Shown: piece after piece, positions 23,018 through 35,292 of the stretch
Layout of the letters: each line of letters begins with the position of its first letter
How positions within the stretch are numbered: position 1 is the stretch's first letter
Assembly: GCA_030544235.1 (NCBI GenBank)
Contig: CM060468.1
Location: forward strand, 6,485,758 to 6,549,757
Length of the DNA stretch: 64,000 nt
Direction of reading: 5' to 3'
Origin: Lepturacanthus savala
Lineage: Eukaryota > Chordata > Actinopteri > Scombriformes > Trichiuridae
Translations under genes and position numbers: made by a program
Notes under the pieces: generated by a model
The model's input: the letters and a program-made list of their open reading frames with translations, nothing else
Database searches by the model: none
Told to the model about the DNA's origin: nothing

Positions 23018-26000
23018 TTCAATGCAGCAAAGTGCACTTACATGCTTTACAGTGGCATATAGTGCATACTCAGTTTAACCTCTGCCCATGCCTAGACAGA
23101 CCCATGTATTCTTGCTATAGATTCCATGTATGCTTGTGAAAGACATCAGCCATGATGTACGGGTAAAAACTGATGATTATCATGTCTACCATGCATGAGT
23201 TGTAAATAAGACATAACTAATAGATTTTATTTAACAATATATGCACCATTGTAAAACATGTCTTACAATGGTTTTCTGCAAAAAATGTATATGATCTAGG
23301 TAAAAACAAGCGTTTGGTTAGTGTGACAGGTACAGCGATATATGGGGAGATATATATCATCTCCCCATATTATGGTCATTTATTTCTTTTTTTATTTTTA
23401 TCTACTCTCTCTGACTCTTTCATATTACCTTCCTTTATTACATTAAATTAATATAATTAATATAGCTATAACTTTTAATTGCTTGCCATTAAACCACTTT
23501 TTTGTGATTTTTTTTTTTTTGCCTTATTCTTCTCTCCAGTTTGTGTCATATCCATAATATTTACGAAATATTATACCAAACATTTAACACTGATGAAATG
23601 TTTTATTCATCTTTGATTTATTTTTTTTATTTTTTTGCCACAATTCAATTAATATTTCAGTCTTTAAAATATTAGAACGATTGAATTTCCCAAAGCTCAA
23701 GGCCTTCTACTGCCTTGTTTCCCTTTGTCCATCCATCTGTAAAAAAAAAAAAAAAAATCCCAAAGATTTAATCCTCAGTTAAAAGTGAATCCTACCATTT
23801 GTTGAACTGAACCCAGAGAATGACGCGTTTCTCTTTAAAATGCACTGCCGCCGCCGAAGCAGCTTGTGAATTAACAAATAAACTCTCACACTGAGTTGTT
23901 CTTATGTCGCTTTCATATTAGTCTTATCTCTCATTGTATTATACTCAGTCATATTGTGTTGCATAACATAAAAGGAATAGCTGAATAGCATCCAGCTCAT
24001 TTGAGTGTGATGGTATTAAAATATTAACAAGGCCAACACATGAATATAATGAAACCACATTTTAATGGGGACCCTGCACTAGTCTTCAATTGTGATAGTA
24101 TGCGAAGAAATATGAAGTAATCCACAATCCCAAATCCTGTTTGTGCTTATAAAGGTGTTTGTGATACTTCCCTGGAGTCCAAGAGGGGGGAAAACTGAAA
24201 CCTAGCTGCTCTTTTTCAAACTAATTCTACTGATGTGCTTAGACATCCGTGGATGGCAAAAGTAAACCAGCCCGCTACAGCTGACTACAGTGATACATGG
24301 AGCATGAGCACAAAAAGTGTGGATATTAAAGAAATGACAACCTTATGTCTTAGTCATTGAATCAGTCTTGACAAGCAGTAATGTGCTCATCTAAGGATCA
24401 CAACCCATCGGTTGGCTATAACTTGCATCTCCATTTGTATCTGGTGGAGCACAGGGAGCCACAACAAACCAGGAAATAGTTGCAGTTATGCGTCTGGCTC
24501 CAGTCTAGTTTTACGGATTGGAAACATCAAATAATGATTTGTATTCAGAAGGGAAATAGATTTCCAATTATATGGTAGTAACAAAAGATAATTAGGCAGC
24601 GTGCGGCTTTGAGAAAAGATAAACTAAACTTTTTGATTTTTTTTTTTCAAGCTCCTAAAACGGTTCCAATCTAAAGCACGAGCAATTAAATAACAAACGG
24701 CTACTCAACCGTTAAAGGTGGGAGAGTGAGATTTGTTCTTTTTGTTTCTTATCAATCATCTTTAAAACTGGGAGAATCAAATAGGTTGGTAGGTCCTGTG
24801 TTATTGCCCAAATTTCTTCATCACAGCAGCGGAAAAGTAATAGACCAACATAATAGAAATTGACATTAGAAACAATACTACACAATACTACAAAAAAACA
24901 AAAAAAACAATATGAAAGCTATTTAAGAACTGGATGTGCAAAGAGAAGAATATTCACATGGCAGGTGATAGTTAGTCCAGGGTGAATTATAATATAGTAT
25001 TAATAATGTCTAATGGCAGTGGGCAAGTAGCACCTCCTGTGATTCTCTGTGGTACATAATATGGTAATAAAATATTTGTGTTTTATTAATTATGTGATTA
25101 GTTATGTTTAGTTAAATTATCCAACACAGGTTTATGAAATTGTCATTTTTTTATTGCACAGTTGACGTTGATGGGGTCATGACTATGTAACGTCACATGC
25201 ACATGCCATTTCGTTATTGTGTTACAGCCTCAGTATGATGCCTGCTTTTTGTAGAAGGAGAGGCTGTATGATGGCTATCCAACAATCATTAAATAGCCTC
25301 ATGGTTGACTTGGTTTAGGATTCTTTTAGAAAAAGGTTTTCAGTAATTGCTGTTGGTGTTATAGTCAGAACCAAAAGCGAAAAAAACTAATGTGGCTGTA
25401 GATACATTTCAGGCTCCGGTACCTGGCTCTTCTAATAGCTTTTGTATCGAAACACTGCGACAAAATTGGACATTTAAGTGCAGCTTAAATAACAACTCAA
25501 TTCACCCATTAGAAATTACCATATAGAAGTCATGCTTTTGAAATATTGAGCGGCATTCATTCCAAGTCTTGCAAATAATAAGGTTGCCTCGCAAGTGTAA
25601 ATCAGAGGCGAAATACACTGAATGTTTGAACATGAGCAGACAACAGAGTAGTTTAAAAGTGAAAACTGTGAGTGTGGTTCCAGGAACTTCTGGTAAATTC
25701 AGCAGCACAACTGAAAATTATCCCCAAAAGCCATTGGAGAGGGTTTATATCTAATATCACTCACGATAAGCACTGCTGTAACTTTCATTATGGCGATGTG
25801 GTAACAAGCTCAGCCCTACACCAAAATCACATAACCGTGGTACTGTGGTTCTTTCACAGCCCTAACTGCTGCAACCCTCAACTTAACTGATGTCGACTAG
25901 TGCAGGTGGCTATTTCTTGAAATAAATGAAGAGCTTAGATGGTGTAGAGATGCAGGAAATATGTTTTAAATTAGATTTTTTTTTCTTCAGGGAGGATGCC

Positions 26001-26314
26001 CTGGCCCCCTTTTTAAAACATAACCATGCGCCCGTAGTGAGAAGAATAGATCTTTCATATAGTATACGTTTTGAAGAAAATGTAAATGACAAATGCTACC
26101 AAAACACCAAATAGCTAAAGTATAGTCTTTTAAAAAGCTGCTGCTTCATAAGACCAGAGAGAGGTAGAATTAAAAAAATGAGAATAAATTCTGGAATTTA
26201 TTTATTTTTTACATTATATGGCGCCACGCTGTTGTGCTGTGATTAGTAGATCTATTTATCTTTTAAATTATAATTAAACAGAGATTAAGTCACTGGTTAT
26301 GTTCGGTAATTAAA
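23018..26314. other. AT-rich intergenic stretch with homopolymers
   Basis: Contains a 12-bp palindrome at 23340-23370, T-runs near 23510-23520, an A17 run at 23741-23757 and a T-run near 24641-24650. Otherwise AT-rich DNA with only short, unconvincing frames (the 25502-25890 frames overlap on both strands). No transposon recognised. Confidence 0.4.
23340..23370. repeat. Perfect 12-bp inverted repeat, 7-nt loop
   Basis: ATATGGGGAGAT (23340-23351) and ATCTCCCCATAT (23359-23370) are exact reverse complements around ATATATC. Confidence 0.95.
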
Positions 26315-26317
26315 GTG

Positions 26318-26450
26318 TATAATAGAATAGAATATAGAATAGTATTTAACTTTATTGTCCACCAGGGTGGAAACTTGTCTTCGGCTCAGCACAGCAGCAG
26401 CATGCAAAACAGCATTGAAACAAGCAGTAAAATGGACAAAATACAAGGTC
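26318..26450 (-). mobile_element. Antisense LINE 3' tail
   Basis: On the minus strand the sequence runs through GGTGGACAATAAAGTTAAAT into repeated TATTCTATTC, the tail style of Rex/L2-like LINEs seen again at 42.17 kb and 60.58 kb. Only about 130 bp is recognisable and no reverse-transcriptase sequence remains. Confidence 0.6.
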
Positions 26451-26694
26451 ACATTAATCTTTTGAAACAGTTTATGTCAAAGTGTGACTATGTGTGACAT
26501 CTGTGACTAGATCCCATCAGTCAAGTTGTTGAGTGCTAAATGCACTTGGAATAAAGAACTTCTTAAATATATTTTTTTATGTTGCTAGAGGGAAACTTAA
26601 GCACCTTTTAGGGCTCAAAGAGGCTCAATCTGGCTGAAGACTTGACACAAGGGTGTAGGAAAACTTAGCTCATGTCTGCATATGTGCCTCCATA

Positions 26695-27245
26695 CAGTGG
26701 CGTGTGGAGATATTTGAAGGGCCGGGGCGAAAAGAAAAAAAGGGCACCTACAGTGTATTTTATGTATATTATATATGAATTGTTGATGAAGTTGAAGTTG
26801 ATACCATTTCCTGTATTCTGTTGCATTCAACCCCATATCAGTGCCAGGTAATCCAAACTTTTCTGAGTTTTCTGAGTTCAGTTTTGACTCAGCATATATA
26901 GAGAAAAAAAGGGTTTCATAGGATTTTTTGGTCCCTTTGGAATCTGGAGTATGTGTGTTTTCAACCCCCTAAGAGGGCACTTTAGTGCATGTTTAGACAT
27001 TTAAAATGACACTTTGGTGCACATTTAGATGTTTAACAATGATAATGTATTGTACATCTAGATGTTTAAAAGAGTGATTTAGTGCATTTCCATTTAAAAA
27101 GGGCACTTTAGCACACATTTATACATTTAAAGGGTACATTTAAATGTTGAAAAGGGCACTTTAGGGTGCCTTTTTTCATAATTAGGGCATGAAGAGGGGT
27201 GACCGCCCCCTTTGCCCCCCCTATGCTTTCAATGCATTGGGCCAG
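26695..27245. mobile_element. Unclassified repeat-like segment with GC-rich ends
   Basis: The segment opens CAGTGGCGTGTGG with GGGCCGGGGCGAAAAG soon after, and closes with GGGTGACCGCCCCCTTTGCCCCCC. Between them lies AT-rich DNA and a 33-bp minisatellite. The sharp GC-rich ends in an AT-rich region suggest an old transposable element, but no clean terminal repeats or target duplication could be defined. Confidence 0.3.
26975..27167. repeat. Degenerate minisatellite, unit about 33 bp
   Basis: Units run GGGCACTTTAGTGCATGTTT then AGACATTTAAAA, followed by variants such as GACACTTTGGTGCACATTTA and GGGCACTTTAGCACACATTT. Six to seven units of variable length are recognisable, with indels. Confidence 0.75.
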
Positions 27246-27249
27246 TCAA

Positions 27250-27980
27250 AACAAGTCAGGATCTGCTACTGCTGTGATGTGGGCAGGCTGTGAGACACAT
27301 AGAAGCTGATGTATATCAGCATATTTCCTGCCTGCCCCTGCATTCTGCTTCTGTCCGCCTGGACGTGATCTTTCTGTCAGGCCGTGGACATTATAGATTG
27401 CTTAACCTCAGAGTGCAGAGAGCTTCCCATTCCTCCGCCGAGCCTTTTTTAATGACGGTGGCCTACCAGTAGGCGGTGGCAGGCTGCCAGAGGACAGCTG
27501 TGCAGCCCCACTGTCGGCCAACCCCCACACAGCCCCGAGCCCTCACGTCCATGCAGCCTCCATTAAGGAGCAAGTGGCAGCACAATCGCCTGTGTGGTAA
27601 AAGAAAGATTTTAAGGCAGCTCAACTCTGAAACCGCTAACTTGTTTTCTGTCATTTTGAAGGATGGAGGGTAGGGAGCTAGAGAGACTGAATTAATGTGT
27701 GTATTTTTGCTTTTGACAGGCTGTGTGCATTTACATGCCCACCACTGTGAATGAGAAAACCTGGTGGAAGCGGCTGCTTTGGTCAGTCTAAATAATTGAA
27801 GCACTTGCACGCTATTATATTTTGAGCCAAACAAGTGCGCTTGTATGCAGGGAATGGTGTGCCGGCCTGACACATCTCTGCATAGCCGGTGGTATTACTT
27901 GATCTCCATGCCAGCCAAGTGATGTACCTGCAGGGCCAAGGTGATAGTGTACAATGGGGATTCACATTGAGAATGCCATG
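27250..27980. other. Complex non-coding block; candidate conserved element
   Basis: Repeat-poor sequence of balanced composition with retained CpGs. The 136-residue minus-strand frame (27463-27873) spans it, but its composition (His/Cys/Trp-rich, no domain) does not suggest a protein. Confidence 0.25.
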
Positions 27981-28480
27981 ACATACTTAGTTTAATTTTA
28001 TCTGTTGAGCATTACTGCTGTGGCAGTGTAGAGGGTGGGGGGCAGTGGGTGCTAGGGCAATAGGTGCCACTTGACGTTCAAAGTGCCTTTTTTTTCAATG
28101 TGTATTTTTTTTTTTGGCCTGTGTGTGTTTAAATTAAGGCATTGTTGTCTTTTAGAGGCTTACTTTTAAAGCTAGACTGAAGATATTAGTATCATATGAA
28201 TTTATATTTAATGATATTCCATAAGATAGGGGGCTAAATTATGCTTCAGAGTTAGGCTACATGTAAAAGTGCCTTTTTGAACTCTCTCTGTGTGTCTTGT
28301 GAATCTGAATCTTTTTTTTTCATACTTGTATTGTTGCCTTGTTGATATTCAACATGGAACACATTTAATGTTGATTATTATCATTTATATTAAGGCATAG
28401 GACATTATTGCCTTCTAAATGCTTTTGTAATTCAGCTTCAATTTTTGCTACTATTATTTATTTGTCATTTTGGCACCTTA
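27981..28480. other. AT-rich stretch, nothing identified
   Basis: T-runs near 28089-28115 and 28313-28320, no gene or repeat family seen. Confidence 0.4.
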
Positions 28481-28489
28481 ACACTCAGT

Positions 28490-29150
28490 CTTCCAGAATT
28501 CTATAATTACTAGAATGGCCATTGCAGTCCAAATGACTGTTATGGCCATTATTTGCATATAATACCAATAATCAATGAAAAATGTAAAAAGAAATGGATA
28601 GAAAAGGTAGCAAGCACCTCTGAAATGCTTTCCGAATCACTCTCAGAGCCAAATGAATCTTCTTCCAAAGACAGAGAGATGTCAATCTCTGTACCTGCTC
28701 CTCCATCAGATCCAGCAGCCTCATCAAGGCTCTGAAGCAAGGCTAAAGCCTCGACATCTGTCATTCTACCTGACATTTCTGCCTCTCTTTGGTTTTGGGC
28801 GAAGCTATAGCCAGGTTTTACCTTCACAGAGCATAAATAAAACAACACAGACAACAGAGTAGGAAAAAAAAAGTGGGAAGAAATAGCAAATAATAAAATA
28901 CTATACCTCTTGTGTAATGCATGCAGTCAATTTGATTATTATGACTATTCAAGGTAGTAATAGTCCTAGTAAGAACTTTCGTTGGGTTTGGAAATTTTAA
29001 TGAAACAACAACAATGTTGGTATAAAATACACACCCCCAGGTACACAGGTTTTAGTGAAACAAAGTTATCACATTGCAAATATTAAAAGCAGTCAAAATG
29101 ACTGCCTCTGCAGCTTTAAAGGTTTGCCCCATAAGCCAAATTCTAGAATC
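28490..29150 (-). mobile_element. Possible piggyBac-like remnant (transposase N-terminus)
   Basis: A minus-strand frame starting at 28776 reads MSGRMTDVEALALLQSLDE, followed by an acidic serine-rich stretch (LSLEEDSFGSESDSES) that ends near 28617. An acidic N-terminus after a short 'EAL..L' helix is typical of piggyBac-family transposases. The catalytic domain is absent. Near each side lie related palindromic words, CAGTC-CAAAT-GACTG at about 28528-28542 and CAGTC-AAAAT-GACTG at about 29091-29104, which may be sub-terminal repeats of an internally deleted element. No TTAA duplication was found, so the family call is tentative. Confidence 0.35.
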
Positions 29151-29560
29151 TAACAGCAACAATATCAGACCATTTTAGCTAAAGCAAAAATGTCCTAATC
29201 AAAGTAAATTATGCAAAATAAACAATATGCTGTGTTTTTGTTGTTAGATTACATTTAGCATTCTGTTTGAATATGGGTTGCTATAATTCAATGAGTTAAG
29301 ATGTATATTACGTTGGTGTATGCTGTTGTTCCAATATTGTTCCATGTGCCTAAAATTTGAGTGCCTGCCCCTCAAAAACAAGAAATTTTTGCTCTCACAG
29401 ACTAGATGTTTAGCTGGTGGGGGGGTTTTCTCCTTTGCATTCCACGGTGCATTACATGCCACCCATACATTTCTAAACACATTTCAGAAACATTCAATTT
29501 TCCCGGAGATGCGGAACATTCCGTCAACCTGCAAAATTGACAGATTTACACTCATATGTT
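29151..29560. other. AT-rich stretch, nothing identified
   Basis: No gene or repeat recognised. The 133-residue frame at 29320-29721 runs into a LINE tail and is not a plausible protein. Confidence 0.4.
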
Positions 29561-29564
29561 ATAA

Positions 29565-29700
29565 GAGAAGGCAAGCCATGTTCATTTATATAGCACATTT
29601 CAACACACAGCAATTCATAGTACTTCACACAAGGACAAGGAAAATAAAATATAGGAAAAGAAATCACAGGCAAAATGAATCTGAATACAATAATAAAACA
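29565..29700 (-). mobile_element. Antisense LINE/SINE 3' end (AAGGCAAG tail type)
   Basis: GAAGGCAAGCCATGTTCATT is followed by TATATAGCACATTTCAACAC and AGCAATTCATAGTACTTCAC. In reverse this is the widespread fish 3' end 'GTAAAGCACTTTGAATTGC..TGAAATGTGCTATA.AAATAAA.TTGCCTT'. Only the tail is left. Confidence 0.65.
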
Positions 29701-29760
29701 AACAGAAATCGTGCATATTGAAGCCCTAAAATGCATACAGATTACTCTCTCAATTATCAC

Positions 29761-32700
29761 GTTCCAGAAAGACCATGTTAATCTGAATGCTTCTTATAGA
29801 CATGCTCATGAAACTCTTCCCTAAGCTTCCTCATTCTACATACAATGTTTTTGTTACTTGAAACCTACCCTGTTGACACATCTGTCGCAACCGCTCGTAC
29901 AGTGATGAAAATAAATGAGAAGGGAAGAAAGAACAATAGATAAAAGATGTTTTCATTTGTTGTGTTCAATGAAAGGAGGCGACAGTAACACAGGTTGTAT
30001 CTAGTGTACAGTTATAGCATTTGAAGAGACAAATAATATACACTAATAATATTTATGTGTTCATATTTTGGCTTGTAATAACATCAGAGATGTCTCATGA
30101 TATTCATGCCTTCAGTGCAAGTTGTAAAATACCTGCCGGGCGTGTCTAGAAGTGGTGCTTCTGAGCTCCTTGTGTGTGGAGTGGAGAGTGATACAGAATA
30201 TATCTGCAGCCTGTGTTTTGTAACAGATATGCGTGTTCACAAGAGAAGCCCGATGTCCATCACCGGGAGAGATGAAAGACTTGGTGTTATTCTTTGAAAC
30301 CTGTACCCAACAAGGCACACGAGTGTCATGCTTTTCACATGGGACCACTTTCATACCTCGTTCACGGTTTTGAGACACTTTGGGCAGGCATTATGCAATC
30401 TTTGTTTCTCAGTAAGATGCAATATGCCTGCAGGAATAGATAAATTCTTCTCTTTGATGTTCCTCCTCTCTGATGTTGCCATATCCTTGATGTGACAAAT
30501 TTACATTCATGCTACTCCTCACTGAAAATTATTGACGTTTACTGTGTCTTTCACACTCTTAATCCAGTCCTGTCTGCAATTGCGGTTTTAAAACCTCAAC
30601 AATGTTCTTTGAGTGCAGTTTGATATAACTACAGTATAAATGCTTTTAAGTACAAGTGACTCTGTAAAGCTTGTGGTTTGCAACACAAAATGTCACAAGT
30701 ACAGTAGGATGATGAAATATGTAAGCTGGTCTTTTACACCATGCAGTCAACTTTGACAGTGTTTTTTCTTAAGAGTAATGGACCAGGCTGAAAAGCAGTG
30801 TTTTATTTCAAATTATGCGGTTGCGCCTGGAACCACACCCAACATGTCCTGGACAACACCTGTAAAAGGTGAGAAGTTTAAACTCAGTTTTGCTATCCCT
30901 CACATGCCATATTTGCATGGTAAATTACTAAAATCATCTCATCATAGTTGTACGTATCCTCTCTCAAGCTTCTCTTTGTAGGTCTACAGAAACAGTATGG
31001 TGATTTTAGTCTGTCTCATCACCTTTCTTCTGATTGGCTGATCTATATGGCTGTGAATAGGGGTTGGGGGGTCATGACTGTATGAGCCATTTTGAGGCAC
31101 AGTTTCTGAATCCAGGCTATGTGCATGTTCTCTGTGGATTGAGTGTTTGATGCATGGGACAGTATTTATAGAACACCCAGGTGATCTCTATAGTCAGGCA
31201 ATGAACATGGCAATGTCCATGATACAGGACCTTTAAAGGGGTTTAAATTAACGCAACCTGCACATCTTGTCTTTCCTGACCTCCAGTAATTAAATTCATC
31301 ACTTTGTTGCTGTGATGTGCAGGTGTACCCTAGGACACCTTGACATCACTGATGGTAGTTGCAACAAAGCACACCACTGGTGTTAACAGGCTTTAAACTT
31401 TAAACTAGAGAGGGAAAGAAACACTATTTTTACTATACCCAGAAGCCCACATATGTTGTGATTGGGAATAAGGGGTTGGATTGCTAACAAATATTACCAG
31501 TGAATATTATGCAGAGACTGGCCTATAATCAGCTTTCTGGTGATGTCAGGAAGACTCTGTATTGATTAAATCTGTCTAAGCATATTTGATTTCCTACTTC
31601 TCTTTTTATAATGCTATGGCAACCTTTATGCAAATGTAGGGCGACATGGAGCACTTAGACAAATGGTATTTAAGAATAAGCTCCCCCAATGGTCTCCTCA
31701 AATTTTCACTGTGCAGTTGAGCTTCAAAGTATTAGCACTGAGCTGGGAAGAAATATATGGGCATGGGGCATCTTTAACAAAATCATCAGGGGTATTTTAA
31801 ATAACATATATCTTAATTCCCAATGCTGATGCATTGCAGAATTTGAAATTGAACTGTTTATTTGTTGACATCAAACAAATAGTGGGCTAGATAACCAGAC
31901 CAGACAACTTTCCTTTTGTGTTTTTAAATGTATGCAGTAGATGGACAGAAGTTAGAACATCAAACGATTGTTTTGTTTATATTTATAATGGATTATTTAT
32001 TATATGCAAATGCAAAAATTACCAAGATTTTCAAATCAGTTTTTTTTTTTTTTTGCAAACTGTTGAGGCCTCATTAAGTCCCAGGCTACCTCAAATGGCC
32101 TAGGAAACTCAATACATCTAATTCGTAAAGGTAAGGCTCTGCTGTGAATGAGAAATTGACAAAAAGTTATTACAGAAATATCAGACAACAACATTTAGAA
32201 AGCAGCTCCAGCCCTGCATCATAGGAATGTGTACATTCTGCTCTCTATTTCGTGCTCCACTGCTTGAGGGGGAAAAAATACAGTATGTTAACAGTCATCT
32301 TAGATAAAATGTTGTTCTGCTTTGCTGCCGGAAAACACAAACCCTCAACCATAAGTTGTTGAAGCCTTTAAAAGCAGCAATGTGAAACACTTCCGAGATG
32401 TTGTCTTGCAATAGATGTTCTTGAATTAAATAAAAAGGTCAATCTTTGAAGGGGGAGGACCTTTTGACTTTTTTGGGGAGAACATAAAAGAAAGGCAGTT
32501 GTTGAAATAATATACTGGGATTAGGTTCCTTTTTGTTTTCTCTGCAAAGATATAGTTGCTTCTATATCTGCTGATATTCTGTGGCTCTCTCAAAAAAAGA
32601 TAAAAGTGAATAAATCAAATGAAATAGAGCAGCCAGGCTCTCTACCACAGACATAACAAAGAGATCCTCCAGCTGATGTAAGTCTGCTGTCATGGTTGGC

Positions 32701-32929
32701 ATATTTTTAACGCCTCTCTGGGGAAGAGTTGGGTTGAATTTTGGATGTGTCATTGTGTATTGGAGTCTATCTTGAAATTGACTTGAGGTGTGACTGCACT
32801 GTCCAATAGGCACCTCAGTGGTAGACCAGCTACAGAAATGGAACTGGTCTCAATTAGCAGTGGGACAACATACACACATACAAACACACACAGGTAGCTA
32901 TGTAGACTGCATTCACACAGGATCAGATG
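29761..32929. other. Intergenic stretch, possible undefined repeat at 30.8-31.25 kb
   Basis: 30780-31250 has the balanced composition of a degraded repeat and feels familiar from fish genomes, but I cannot name it or find its ends. The rest is AT-rich with a T-run near 32040-32054. No credible gene. Confidence 0.3.
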
Positions 32930-32940
32930 CAGTGATGAAG

Positions 32941-33250
32941 GTATGTAGGTATGAAGGTATTTGGAGGTTTGTGGATGTGTGTGGAGGCAAGTAGCGGTGA
33001 GTGGAGCGGTGTGGAGGTGAATCGAGCTGTGAGGAGGTATATGGAGGTGAGTGGAGGTATGTGGAGGTGAATGGGGGTGTGTGGAGATAAGTGGAGGTGA
33101 GTATAGGTCTGTGGAGGTGAGTGAAGGTATGTGGAGGTGTGTGGGGGTCTGTGTAGGTGTGAAGAGGTGTATGAAGGTGAGCTAACATGAGTGAATGTGT
33201 GTGGAGGTATTTGGAGGTATGCTGAGGTGTGAGGACATTAATGGCGGTGT
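32941..33250. repeat. Phased 10-bp minisatellite, about 31 units
   Basis: The consensus unit is GTGGAGGTRW. The units stay in exact 10-bp register across the whole 310 bases despite many substitutions. The minus-strand frame it creates (32913-33188, rich in His, Thr and Pro) is a by-product of the repeat, not a gene. Confidence 0.9.
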
Positions 33251-33339
33251 GAAGGTTTTTGGAGGTGTAAGAAAAGAGGTGTGGGCATGTTGACTTGTGC
33301 TCAACCTCTCTCTTTCTCTCTCGGCTCTGTTTCTTTATT

Positions 33340-34080
33340 TATTTCATTAATTTTTTTACTAGTGCAGTGCCCATAGGAAGTATATATTACTATTGAAAAG
33401 TGAAAGCTTGAGTAGATTTATTATGTTTGGCGGACTTATAATTAATGTCTTCCTTCATACTTTTTCCTGTATACTGTAACAATCTGGTCATGTTACTGTT
33501 ATTTTCGTTTATAATTCTGTACTAAGTGATAGTGCTGGGATTTCCTGAGGTTTTCTGAGGCAGCCCACAGAAGCTTGCGTTAGCATGAGGAATAACATAG
33601 CAGCTAAACTGGCTAATGTCTTCGTGTGTGGGTTTTTTTAAAGACTTTACAATACGTTCATTACGTTGGCTGCAGGATCAGTGCAGGAAGAAACGAGACA
33701 ACAGAGCTTTGAATTGTAATGAAAGTGCTGGGAAGCAACATGAGAAGGAGTGCCATGATATGGAGCTTTACACTGTAATGAAAGTACTGCTGCAGGATAG
33801 CGCTGTGATATGTAAGTCTATGGGATTTTAACTTTTTATGATGATAATTATGTCTTAAATATTTATCAAAAAAGTACACAAAAAAAGATGCACATTACCG
33901 TGCCATGCAGAAGCTATATCCGAAAGCTGAGGTTGATTTGTCAGAGAAATTCACGAGCATCTGTGGGTTCACCGACCCACAGACGCTCGCAAATTTCTCT
34001 GACTGATTCCTTGATTTATAGCTAGATGAGTCAGGAAGTCAACAGCAATGCCTAACTTTACTGTCTTTATACTCCCTCAC
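33340..34080. mobile_element. Unclassified repeat-like segment ending in a palindrome
   Basis: It opens near ACTAGTGCAGTGCCCATAGG and includes two related segments about 58 bp apart, each containing TGTAATGAAAGT followed by a CTG (33703-33732 and 33761-33790). It ends near a strong 29-bp inverted repeat (33940-34003), with a CTAG at 34021-34024. A hairpin close to a 3' CTRR is suggestive of a Helitron, but the stem is much longer than usual, the spacing is 17 nt and the next base is A where T is expected. Class undetermined. Confidence 0.35.
33940..34003 (-). repeat. 29-bp inverted repeat, 6-nt loop
   Basis: The arms 33940-33968 and 33975-34003 flank TCACCG. On the plus strand three positions mismatch, but in a minus-strand RNA all three become G-U pairs, giving an unbroken 29-bp stem. 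All three arm differences are C-to-T or G-to-A changes at ancestral CpGs. It may be a foldback element core or a hairpin RNA gene. No known microRNA is recognised. Confidence 0.9.
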
Positions 34081-35292
34081 ATATGTGATTGGCCATTGAA
34101 GAGTTTCTGCAAAAGTTGATTCTGTTTAACCTTCTTGCCAGATGCATTGTTTTTTTGAAGGATCCCGGGGGGTCTGCATTCTCACAACCAAACTGCACTA
34201 ACCCCATTCAAATGGGACGACCTGCATTCTTCTCACAATGCCTGACCCTGTGTGAATCCAGCCTGAAGAGTTCCAAGGCTGTAATCAGTGTGGGGTCTTT
34301 ACATCCACTTTGTTCCCCCTCATGTTAAGGAAAGGAGGCCTGTTATGTTCCATGCTTCTGCAAATCACAGGACAAGACAAAGCTGCGTGAGGCGCACAGG
34401 AGGTGGTAATAATGTTTGTTGGTAATTTTGTAACCAGAGTGGGTGGGTGTTCTTGAGCTTTCGGCAATCATAGGCAGTCAAATCCACCCCTCGGATTTAT
34501 TTGGAGAGCATATCACGCCCTGTTGTTGCTGCTGACAGTTTTATAACAGGAAATTCCAGTTCAGTTCAGATCTCTTGAGAGGAAACTCAAACATGTCCAA
34601 GAGGTGCAGAGTCACCAAGGACAGACGGTGCCTCCATTGGCTGGACTTTACATTCCTGGAGCACATGGTTGTAATCATCGTTGCCAACAGTTTTATATTG
34701 CCAGGCAAATCAGAGGTTCACTTTATATCATAACATAGAAAAATAATAATATTTCAGCTCTGTATTAAACACTGACCTTATTTTCCTAATTAAAAAAAGC
34801 AAACTTTAGAAATCAGGCGAGGGAACCCATATCTTAGAAGTGCTGACTCACTCTCTGCCTTTATGCCTGCAACCCATAAGTCTCTGTTATGATACTGATA
34901 TTGACAGACCTTATAAGCAATTATCTCTGTAAAACCCCTACTTGAAATCCTTGGATGTGATCTCAGGGACTGCCTAATGGGCAACGCTGGTGCCACTGTA
35001 ATAGTCAAGCCCAATCGATAACGCTAAACTCTACATGATGTGTAATGCTAACGTATAATGAGATTTTTGATCCAAGACTGAATGGAGCCTCATTCTGTAG
35101 ATTTGCTGAGCGAGAGCAGGCCGTCTGATCACTTTCAACGGTCCTGTACTCGTCATTTTTCTCCAGGCAAAATTGAAATTGGACATGAAATTTGAGCTCA
35201 TGCTATCTTGGAAGCAGGCTTTCCTTATGACTGAAATGAATACATTATGATGTTAGAGATGAGTAATACATGTCATTTATCATAACTATATA
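34081..35292. other. Intergenic stretch, nothing identified
   Basis: Mixed composition. 34490-34720 is repeat-poor and might be conserved, but nothing specific is seen. No credible frame. Confidence 0.35.

Noticed and set aside
27463..27873. 136-residue minus-strand gene
   Set aside because: No domain, odd composition and no start or splice context; an opposite-strand frame is open in the same block.
32913..33188. His/Thr/Pro-rich minus-strand frame
   Set aside because: It is the translation of the 10-bp minisatellite.
32941..33250. CRISPR-like array
   Set aside because: The units are directly tandem without spacers and the DNA is eukaryotic.
33340..34025. Helitron with 3' hairpin and CTAG end
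   Set aside because: The stem is 29 bp, the CTAG is 17 nt past it and the next base is A where T is expected; no 5' TC end could be placed.
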